Source: Nectonema munidae (Eukaryota; Nematomorpha; Nectonematoida; Nectonematidae). From it: DNA of 64,000 nucleotides. The translations under genes and the position numbers were made by a program. Shown here piece by piece: positions 44,705 through 56,700 of this stretch (position 1 is the first letter of the stretch; every line of letters starts with the position of its first letter). The DNA is taken from the NCBI GenBank assembly GCA_030549495.1, contig JAUIRK010000509.1, positions 866,501 through 930,500 on the forward strand, in the 5' to 3' direction. The notes beneath the pieces are model-generated. The model did no database searches, was not told the DNA's origin, and saw only the letters and a list, made by a program, of their open reading frames with translations.

Positions 44705-47700
44705 GTACTTTTTTTAGCTGCATATCTTCTGCTCATATTTTTCTATTCGTTTTATTTCATCCCATATAAATTACTATTCTCTCAAAATTGCTATAAAATT
44801 TGAAATAAAATTTCCAAGTATATACATATGGTTTATTTCTAAGCTACTTTCTTTTTTCTATCAACACACATTGTTTTGCAAACTAAAGTTTAAACTAAAA
44901 AAAACTTTTTGCAAACTAAAGTTAAAAGTTAAATGAGGATATAAATATTTTAAACCATCTTTTAAGCTAAAGTTAAATCTGCTTGACCTTCAAAATTGAC
45001 TCAAGCTTCTTTTTGATTTAAACACTAGAAAATCTAAAGAGTCTTTTTCGACGCATGTTAAACTTAATATGAATTTTTCTCACAAAAATAATACATCACA
45101 CTTTTAAAATTTTGACTTATTCAGGGGGAACATCTGGGAAGGGGGGAGACCCCCTCCTCCCCACTGTGATTTTGAAGGGTGTGAAAGGCTTTCCGATTCC
45201 TTCAATTATATACTTCAATTATCTACTTCATTGATATAATAATGCAAATTTGAGCTATATTTGATCAGATGCAATAATGTAGCGAGTAATTTGAACAAGA
45301 GCCCATACATTTTTCATCGGGGCAAGTATTTTTTATCGCACATAACCATATAAGAACTCTATAATTTAAAGCTTAAAAGGTTTATCCCTATTAATTACTG
45401 AACCGGGCTTGTCAATAATGAGAGGGAGGGGGAGGGAGGAAGCTTTCCGCTTCTATTTTGCCCGTCTGAAACTCCTATATATAAATGTATACACTTTCCC
45501 TCCCTTTTTATGTATGTTTTGTCCCTCCCTTTTTATCAATTTTGCCCCTCCCCTTGATCTGTTTTGCCCCCCCCCCCGAACTTGAAGTGGGCGATGGGAC
45601 TAACTTAAAATCAAGTCTTTTATTCGAGAAATCAAATATATAGCATCTTTATTAGATATTCGTTTTATTTAATGTTTTAGTTTTTTTATCAAGATTTCTT
45701 AGAATAGTTTTGCAATGTTTTTACACTTTGCTTAAAATTTTTGTTAATAAAACTTAGTACAAATAATATCATTTTCATGTCATTTTTAGCGTATAACTAA
45801 TAGCTAATTTATATAAATTTAAAGTTTGTAAAATATTTCTTCCAAAAAGTATACGTTCAATTTCTATGACGGCTACATCCCTGTCGATTATGTGAAGATA
45901 GAATATGAAGTTTATATAAGATGATAATTTGTTTTTCTGTGTTACTATTCAAGCTTGATAACATTTCGTTGCTAAAAATTTAAAAATGTTATTTTAAGCA
46001 ATAATGCATTTCAGGACAGAGTAATGAATCCACCTAACCAATTCATTTGAAATGAACCAGGCTAGTTGACAATTAGTGAGATGTGAGGCTGAAAAAAAGA
46101 AAGAATTTACAGATAAAAATTTTTGTTCTACTGTTGGATAAATAAAGTCTGACTGTATTTTCAATGAGTCTTCTAATACAATCCTTTCCATATGGTCTTT
46201 AGAAGAGAAAGACATGTTTAACCTTAGAACACAAAATATAAAACCCGCTCAACCAAAAATTCTGTTCCCTAAAGATTTACAAATGAGATCATTTTTAGAG
46301 TCATTGTATAAATCCTTCACTTGGTTAGAGTTTAGCGTATCTAGCGATAGACTATACAGATAAACGGTGACCATCCTTTTTGATAATTGGCAAATGGAAA
46401 TAAGGAGGGATAACGACTTAATTATATCCGATGAGTAGTGATCTATCATTTATGAATGATTTTCTTCTTTTTGAGCTAGAACAGTGGTTCACAAACTTTG
46501 TTAGGATATATATGAAAATGGAGATCAGAAAGTTTTACATGCATGTCTGATTTGCTTTGCAGTAATTGCTGAATTTCTTTCCATAGGTTCGCTTCGATTC
46601 CTTTCCTTTGGAAAGCCACCTCACGTTTGAGTGTAGCAAGAGTTTTTCAAATTCGGAATCATTTTCTTTGCATGACTGAAAGCAAACAAGAGTTGAAGGC
46701 ATTTGCTTTAATTAAATACGCTGTTTTAATGACTTCATTGAGAACACTTTTCAACCCATCAAGTATGGTTTTCATTATTAAGGCTTGGCGATGGATAGCA
46801 CACCTGGTACCAATTACATCTGGAAATTTTTGCTAGAGCACGGTTAGTACGCACTCTAATTGGATGTTTTGGCTTAACATATGCTGTAAAAATTGTCCCT
46901 TGTCAAATATTTCTTTTGCAATGGTTCTACTACTGAGTTTCGCTAAACAAAAAATTGTCTCCCAGGTGCTTGTCATATACATATTGTACGTAAACCCAAG
47001 GCTGAGGCAAGTTTGCAGCATCATCGTTTCATCAAACTGAATTGTAAAAAAGTTGAAAATCGAATAACCACTCTGATATGTCATCAGATATCTCTCCTAT
47101 TAGCCTTTTAAACTTAACGGTATTGTTTGACAGGAAGATATGCTTCAACTTTTCAAGTTCAGAACTTAGCACATTCAAAATGATATTTTTGCAGCAAGGT
47201 AACATCAACTGTTCTCCAATGTTGTGGAACTTTTTGAGGACAGATATTTTTTGAGACTTTATAGAAGGCTTTTAAATAACACTTAATCATTTTACAAAAA
47301 GATTCCTGCTATCAAATCTAGATTTGTGCAATCGTTCAGCTTGGCGTTTAAAATAGTCAATAGTTTTCTTTACTGAACTCGTGTGCTTCATTTCCAGCGT
47401 CTTCAGTTGCCGGGATTTAGAAGAGTGGATGCTAACACTTCAGAACACAAAAGAAACGTGTGCTCCTTTTCCCCACCAGACCATAATGCAGTAAAACCAA
47501 ATTTCAAGTATGAATCTTCATATTTCATTTTTTAAGCCATTAAGAAAATGCACATTTACATTTATAGATTAAAAAACAAAAATGGTACTAAGTTCAAAGA
47601 CTAAATTATTTATCCTTTTAAACGTGACAATGGCATAAATCGCAAATGACCCAATATCGGTGGACTATTTTGTGAAAATGATGAACTCACTTTCCTCTTT

Positions 47701-50700
47701 TCTATTCCCATGGAACTTCCTCACTACACCGCAGACCCGAGTTTGAAAACCTCGTAGAAGGTAGTGAGTGATGCAATCGGAATTACAAATAACGTAATTT
47801 GACTTGATAAAATTAGTAATAATGGTGGTGTGTTTATCGGACAAAAATTTTTTATAATAAATTTTGAAAATTATAAAAAAAAGTTGGCTCCCGCCAAAAT
47901 TTTGAGGATGTGCGCCTCTGAATTTTGTGTATTTTATTGGGTTTCTTTTTTTCTGCATTTGCAACACAATCTCTTGATCGCTTCTCAAGTACCTAATTTG
48001 TCTTTCATAGTAAATAATTCTTTCTACATGGCTTTTATATATTTTGAATTTTTCATTTTTTTTATATAGATTTTCCTCTTTATTGGGCAAATCCTTAATG
48101 AATTACTTTGTCAAATTTTGAAATATACCTTTTGCATTGAACGCGACTTTGAAAGAGGTGAACTAATTTTATTTTTTACATTTATACACTCATGCAGGTT
48201 CTTCTTATCGAGCATGTGCTTCTAAGTCCGTTTAGTCTCTCCTTCGCCCAGTAGAGCACACAGATGGTCATTATAACCTTTTCGTGAATCGGCTGGAAAT
48301 AGCGTTCTTGATTTCTCCCTTTCATGCGATTTTTGATGCCTCTCAGATGTCAGTTATGCCAGCAGTAAGGTGATATAATATTTTGGAAACTTTAGTAATC
48401 TAAGCTTAAAGTTAATCCATCACAACATACGGAGGGACAGAGAGGGCCTATTCCCGGCTCCGACACTTCTTTGGGAAGCAAATATAAAAAAAATATGTAC
48501 AGAATATATTTCAATTGTTAGGAATGAGGAAAAAATGATATAGATTTTACAGCAGTGATAATACCTTCCGTTTATAGTAAAACGCATAAAATGTGATGTC
48601 ATTGCATACAGTAGAACGTGTCATTCATTCATTTGGTAAGATTCTTCTTTGATAATAATGACATAAAAATCAAATTTAAGGGCAGGGGTCGTTTCTCACA
48701 CTTTAGCCATGGGGAGCCATTGTAAATGCTTCACTGAATAGCGACATAGGCATGTGAGAGTGTTATGTTCAAGATCATTCTTTTGAATGTGTCTACTCTC
48801 TGATTTGATTATGATTACCTTTTTTACACTCTTCATAAATTTAAGTAACGAAACTTTACAGGTGCGTATGAATTTTTAACATGCGTATCTGGACACAGGT
48901 ATTCTCATGATTTATAAATTGTGCTCTCAAGAACTCAAAAAGAAAAAAGAAAAAGGAAACTTCTGTTATTAAGAAACTTTCTACTGATATTTGTTATTTA
49001 TAAATTTCAAAGCATAGACCATAATAAATATGTTTATATTTAAGATATTTTGTCTTTACTTCAATCTTAGTCATGTTATTAATATTACACATTTCAACAA
49101 ATGACAGTAATATTATCTTTTTAGGTTTACTCTCTGTATGCTTTCAACTTCATCACAACTCCCCTTGGCAATGAGATTCAGGATCGTTAGTTCCTCGCTT
49201 AAGTAGTTCGCCTAGAAGAAAAGTTTTGCTAATGAAATTAAGAAAAAAAAGGCAAAACCTTTGAGCGAAATATATCAGGGCTAAAACGAAAAAAATTGAA
49301 AATAGAATATAAAAATAAAAAATAGTTATACTGTTTCAGGAGCGGATACATAGGGGGCTTTCCTCCCCTCCATCTTTTATGACAGTTTAGATAAACAATT
49401 TCGATAATTTATTGGCAGTGTAAAAGGATGTTTGATATTTTTAAAAAATATTTAATTATGTAAAATTAAATTCATGTATTGCTAAACTTGAAGAAACATA
49501 ACTTGGCGACAAAGCAGAGTGCAGATATCCAAAAGGAAAGAGAAGAAACATGCTAGCAGGGTAAAGGTGCCGTGTGGTGTTTTCATCAAGGGTATTGAAC
49601 TATGAGGAAAGGAGGTTGGATGGGGGATCGAACCCAAAACCTTGAGTTATCGCAACCCAGTATCTAACCAACCTTACTCACGTCCCCTGATAAATGATCA
49701 AAAGGAGGTCTTAGTTTAAAGGATGGAGTGCCTTTAGAATCGCAGAAAATAAAAATTAAGATGTAAGAAATACTTGGTATGTTGATTTTGCTCCAAAACT
49801 GATGATTACAAATGTACTTTTTTCCTTTTGTGCTTTTATGTTCAGAAATTTCGAAATGTCAAATCGACACAATCACCAACGTTTAGCTTTTCAAATCAAC
49901 TAACTAACCGACCAAAGTGGTGCTTCTAGCAGTTAGGGTTGTAAAAAAGAGGTCAGTCCCGTTTTAAGCGAATAGCGTACTCTTGGCCTTAAGCACCTCT
50001 CAATTCCACCCCTAGCTAACTCATGCATTGTACGCGTGTAGTGTCTTTTCGTGGACGCGGAATTTTCAAGGCCCCATCCTAATTCCCCTCAACGACTTTC
50101 CGCTGTAATGCTATAAAAAATTGGTCACTAATCAATTCTGTACAACAGATGGTTATTTAGTTAATTCATTATTTGCCAGCCAGTTTTAGGTTTCTAACAA
50201 AATACTTTGAAAGCAATGCGATAAAAATTGAATTTCTTCCACATTTTTTGCCGAAAAGTACTTGCGGTGAATTCTTCCATTCCAACTGATCATCTTTGGA
50301 CGATTTGTTCTAGAAGAAGTGGGATATACTTTGTAACCGACTATCAAGACCTTTACAATGCTGTTTAGACGCAGACAAACTCGTGAATGCGTACGGAATG
50401 CCTTCAAGTCACTCGATGTTCGCTTGGTTTTTAGCTACCTATCTCTGCCTTTTTCTAACATTCAGGTTTCGCTTCTTTTCATTTTTAAAGACGCCTTTGT
50501 TCCTTCCCACTCTTCTTCTCCTCAGTATTGTGATAAACGCGAGTTCACCCTATTTGCTTCCGTGTTTAAATTAATGCATCTTTGATTTCGGTTCGAACAC
50601 CATCTGTTTAAATTTTCCTATCACTTTATTATTGATTCAATATCTTGTACAATCAATATTCAAGGCTATAATTAGGATAACATAGGATTTCTTTGCCTTC

Positions 50701-53700
50701 AATACTGCTTCATCTTTTTCATCGTAATTTCTATGGTCTTTTGTATTGTGATTGGGTACGGTTAGATGTTTGTAAAATCCAGCTTTTTATTCACACATTT
50801 TATTTCTAACATAGTAACATCTATGTTTAACTTATGTATAATAGTAACATTTATGTTTAACAGTTTAGTCTATAGTTTATCCATACACTAAACTAGGCCT
50901 AATGCAACTTTTATCTTTTCGTTAAAATTAAGGGGTTTTCTTTATAAAAGTTGTATTAGATCTAGTTTAGTGTATAGCGGCCAAAGTTGGGCTAGAATCT
51001 GAGAAAAATAGACTAAAAACACAGAGATGAGAATGTTAAGAATCATGTCCAAATTTAATTAACCCATTAAGTACCATAGAAATCAGACGATATTTAAAAA
51101 AACGCAGACGATTTATATTCAAAGTCATTGAAAAAAGCAGACGAAGATGAAATTACTTATGTTCCAAAATGGGAACATTGGGACTTAATGGGTTAATAAG
51201 ATCTAATTAAAGAAGCTTATAAAAATCATAATAAATAAAAAGGCAGGCCAAAGATGATATGGATAGAAATAGTCAAAAAAGACATGAGCAAAAGACATTT
51301 AGCGTTAGGGGACGAGCAAAATAGAGATGAATGGAGAAGCTAAATAATGAGAGATTAGATGCCATAGTGGTAAAAGCCGGCTAAACCTCAGCGTGCTGGG
51401 AACATTAGCCGTAAAATTGATATATTATTACTTATGTTTAAGGCCACTATTTTCATTATTTTGAATTTTAGTATACGAATTATATCGTCTTTATCCTCAT
51501 TGTTTACGAAATGCCCATCTTAAGACTAAGCACGCTCCAAACCAGATAAAAGCAGCCCACTGTTAAATATAATGATAAAATTGCGATTCACGGTCACAAA
51601 AGTTCCTTGAAGCTTTTTAGTTCAAGACGAACTTTAACCATTCACAGCATCTGAAGTGACGCAGATACCTTGCCTTTCACTGGTCCCCCGCAAAGGTGCT
51701 TACCCTGGCTGACTAGTGGGAATAGGCATTTTTAGCGTAGCTAGTGTGATTGATTCTATACGATTAGTTAGTTAAATAACGATAGTGTATCTTCGATTGC
51801 TCTGTGGTGTACCCTAACCATGACAGTTTCATTCAGAAGCTTTTGAGAAAAGTTTCCAATATAGGAATCTTTAAAACATAGCATTTACAAGATTTGATTT
51901 TAAAAACTGTTTCCTGTTTATGAAATAAGAGCAATCTTCTTTCAGATTTTGTGAAAAGGATTTAACTCCTCATCATCCGATGTTTCGTAGATACGCGACA
52001 TCTAGGGATGCTTTTTTATTTATCAAAAGATAATAAAATTCTTTAATCTTATTTTTTTATTAAATGAATAAAATTTGTAAAGGCAGGCACGGGATAAATT
52101 ATTCAGAAAAAGTCATTTTAAGAACATGGGAATTACCTGCTTCTTTCACTAAGTGATACTCGATAGTTTTTGCATGATAATGAACTCATTTGTATACAAG
52201 AATGGCAAAAGAAACTATAAAAATTGCTGAAGAAAAGCAGAGAATAGTTAAGTTATAGAAGATAACATATGGCATTTTTACTTGAACGCTAATCAAATGA
52301 GTACAGCGGTACTACCTAATGAGTTCCTACCTAAGCCAAACCTAACTTAAATTTTTAAATGAAACAACATTTCTGAATAGAATTTAAATCATTTACCTAC
52401 TTAGAAGTTTTAGCAGCTCTGATCTGAAAGAAGATGATATCTGAAAGATGTTCCATCTCTGAGTAAAATAAATGATTGGGCTCATGTTAACTTTCTTGGC
52501 TACGTTACTGGCTCTGATCAACTCTCTCTCTCTCTAAATCTGAAATATTTAGTATTTTATAAATAGCATAGTATTTATAAATACCCATCGCAAATTGGCA
52601 AGAAAGTAATGAAGGAAAACTTTGCTTTTCATTCTAGAATATTTTGGTGGTTTTGAAAAAAACTTTGCGGAGATTCAATTTGCTTTTCAATTTTCAATTC
52701 TACTTTGAGAGCGATTTTATTACTATCCTTCTTCATTGATTGTGTGTTAGAAATAAGAAACCCTGGAACATTAAGGACGCAAATGATATTTTTCTTGTTG
52801 AGTGTAAATATTTTACGTTGGCTTAGGATTTGTTTAAAATCTAACAGTTCGATTTTATACCAAGTGAAATATTTTCTAAATTAGATCATGTTTTTAAAAA
52901 TAATTTGAAATGCGAAATGGGAATTTTTTTTATAAAACACTAAAACATTCTTTCCATTTCATGGTCTTCGAAACCAGAGGTCTACCGACAGCTTTGCTCC
53001 ACATTTTTGGCCAAATATGAGAAAAAAATTAACATATTGAATGGATACATAATGAATATTTTACTTATTTTATGAGATATTTTACAAGATTAGTAGGTAT
53101 ATCCATATTTTTCTCATATCTCCTTTGCTAAGATTTTAAACCCCCTAATTTTAGAATATACAAACAAATGATTATTTACAATTTTTAGTATAAAATTGTA
53201 ATAATAAGTGAAACGCCAAAAAGTTACAATATAATTTCATTTCAACCCATTTTTGATGGACAAGAAGTGGACTATTTGTAGCGCTTTTTTCTCCTTGCAG
53301 ACTCCTTCCTCAAGTGTTTGGAGGCGACCTGCATCCCACCTCACCCATTGCTCACTTGCGTTTCACCTTCTCCTTCATTTCCTTGAGCACTGCCTTTTTG
53401 ATCTCCTATAGTAGGTATGTTGCTTTTCTCTCTGTTCTAAAACGGTAACTTTTGCAGAAACCGAAAAAGTAAATATGTATATTTTATTGATTACCTGAGA
53501 GTAGATTAATTTCTAGCAGTGATGCAATCTCACCACAATAAATACATCGAATATTCATACGCACAGACTTTTTGGAGAAATCGTTTAGATCAAGGTATAT
53601 ATAAGTGTCAAAATCCGTGATATTAAATGCAATTCCTCGAAAAGTTGTGGATTTATCCCTAATTTTGTTGAGAATTTGGCGTGACAACCCTTTCAACTGG

Positions 53701-56700
53701 AAGTGAGTGAGAGTTCTGTGAATATTGCACTCAGTATGTTGCACCACTACACCACGGATGTCAATTTATTTCATCGATATGTACTAGTAATAGCTCGTAG
53801 ATTATTATACGAGTTCTTTATTAGAAATACAAGAGTGATATTTTTATACAAAGTTCTTCATTCTTTCTTTCCTTAACATTTTTAAATTATCCAAACTTCA
53901 AGATTAAGCAATTCTAAAAAAATTTAGAATTTATGGAAACCTAAAAGTCTTGTCACTCGTGCATATTGTATATCTGGAATATGCTCTCTCTCTCGACTAG
54001 CTTCTCCGCCATAGGCTTCGTTATAATTCCCCTGTTTTCATCACACTTGTCATTTAGGATATTTTTGTTTTGGCCTGAGATAATCACCTAGAATTGTTTC
54101 ATTCTTAGTATTTAATGAGGATTATGTCAAATTCCTTGTTTTTTATATTCTTTTTCAATTATTCGTTTGGTTCTCTTATTTAATTTAAATGTAAGTTTTG
54201 TCAATATGGGAGTGATCAAAGACACAAACAAATTTAAAGAATGGATTCTTTACTTTTTCGAAATTTATTCGCATTTTGAAGTTTAACCCTTTTTTCAGAC
54301 CTTCGTTTTCCAAAATTTATCATGTGCCTTCTTTTTCAATGAGTTTTTTCAGAAGCACTTATTTAAATTGCAGACAATTTTTATTCTCTTTGGCATTAGT
54401 GTCCCATTGTACATGAAAGACTTGATGTATTTCCCAAAGCTTCATATTTCTTGCCCATGTTATTAGTTTTATGAGTGCGATACTTTTTGCAGACGTTAAA
54501 CAAACTCTTAGTTTTTGATCAATAATAGATAAATGAAAATCCCAAACTTGTTTGAAACGCCTGTCTTTTTTAAGAGCACTGTGTAATTGACATATCACTG
54601 TTTTCCAAGATTCCATAAGATTCTTCTGATCGTGTGTTATGAGCTTCTCTTTACTTACTTTCTACTTTAAGGGTGTACCTCCTTTATCACACACCGTTCC
54701 AGGTTGTGGTTGGAGCCATTCTGGGTTCATTTTTCGCTGGACTGTGGTTTTATTTGATGCAGACTTTCTTCACGGATTTCTTTTATCTCATTTGTCGATG
54801 GTGAGTCTTTTTCTTTTTTATAGATTATACTATGCTGTTTTTCAAACCACGTGTATATAACTTCTATAAAGGTACTGTGGGGTGTTTTCATTGAAAAGGC
54901 ACAATTGCGCCGCTTGTATCGAACTATGAAGAAAGTAGGCTTGATGGGGGATCGAACCCAAGACCTTGAGTTATCCAAACTCAGTATCTAACCAACCTTA
55001 CTCACGCCCTTAACTTCTATAAGTATTATTATACTCTCTTGCTCATACTTCGTGTGGCGGCATGTCTGTTCAATGTTTTAAAACAGTCGTTTCCAATGGC
55101 GAATCAAATGAAACTTTTGAGAGTGTTAAAAAATTGATAAGTGATTGAATTTTTAAGGATTGTTCCTACTTTTTTAAATGATTCCTTTCTTTTCACGCTT
55201 TCAAGAGTTCAATTATTCACTGAAATCAACCATAACCAAAAAGATTGCACAAGGATGAATGATAAAGGACTGTTGTGTGATCACAGAGATGAACGTACCG
55301 AAAATTTTAAAAATTAAGTAAAACGCGGAACATTATTTTACCACAAATTCTTGAAACTATAGCTCCCGGTTCTCTTTTGAAGGAGATATAAGGTCTGTAA
55401 TTTCTTGTATTTTCTCCTTCATGCTCGTTAACTGCTGTACTGATGAGCTGTAACTTTAGTAACCGGCTCCCCAACGCTGGCTAACAACCATGCTGAGATC
55501 GCACAAAGTAGAAAGAGGAAGGTTTAGATTCGCATTCCCCTTCACGTCAGCTGAACTTTGAAGACGACATCATAAAAATTAAAAAATCATATGCTTCCTT
55601 AAATCTTATATTTTAGACGTTCAGCACTACTTGCGCGTCCTTATAAAGTTCAGTGGAATCCTTGCTATACTTTTTTTTGAATTAGGAAATCAGTCCTTAT
55701 AAATATATTCAATGATATATTCCGTTATAACGGACTTAACTTTAAGTCTAAAAAATAGGCACTATGTATCATTGACGTGTCCAGACTTTTCATACCCTGG
55801 AATTGAAACTTCAATTGTTGTGCTTTTGTCTAGAGGCGGTAACATCATAACACGTTAAGAATGCATGATCTTTTAAACAAGTTGGTATAATCTCACAAAT
55901 CCCCTTTACACATGTCCTTATTTTTATTGAGAAAAATGTAAATATTAACGCTGATATCTCTGGCATTACAAAGTACTCTGTTTTATAGGCTTTCTAGTTC
56001 ATTCAAAAACTCGGTGGAATTAAGAGTCATCATAATATGTTTTAATTAAATGCGATGCAATGAGCCTTGGTAAAGATTTCGTAACATGATCGCTGTAATG
56101 AAAAGTTGACATGATATGAACTGAACAGCCATATGTAGGATAGCGTTCATTTTTATTTGTTAAGTCCAACAGTATGTATAGCCTTGTCACGATAACATCC
56201 CATAGGGGCAAAAATTTATTCAAAATAAACTATAAAGCCAAGGTATTTTATTGACTATACAAAAATATATTTAAAGCCATAAATGAAAAGCAATAGCTCT
56301 AGGATAACTTCTATTTTTGTGTTCCGAGTTATTTTTGATTGAAAAGAAATAACTAATTATATTATTCTTCAAAAAGTATTAATCAAAATTTTTTCACATG
56401 ACAAAACACTCTTAAAAAGTTAATGAAAAGAGAAGGAAAAAATGTGATTTTTAAAGCTAGTAGCAAGTTAGTTTTATAGTTGATTAGTCAGATAGATAGC
56501 ACGTGTAATTAGTTTGCTAGACTCGGTTACAAACGAAATTTGACTTGAAATTTTCTTTTTCACCTCTTTCATCTTGTTTATTTTTTGGAATAATTGGAAA
56601 GTTACTTAATAAAAATATGTTTAATTAAAAAAAATTAATATTTCAATTATTATTTTCAGGTTAGATTAATTTCTACTTTTGTTCTAGCGATTTGAAAACA

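Noticed and set aside
44705-44800. Extension of the first DOLPP1 exon seen past GTACTT (VLFLAAYLLLIFF...)
   Set aside because: It stays open for 30 codons and is hydrophobic, but lacks the K...RP motif and ends in a stop; the splice donor fits the family's exon break better.
45994-46449. Separate host gene left of the hAT end at 46482
   Set aside because: Two short frames without splice logic or family; more likely transposon remains.
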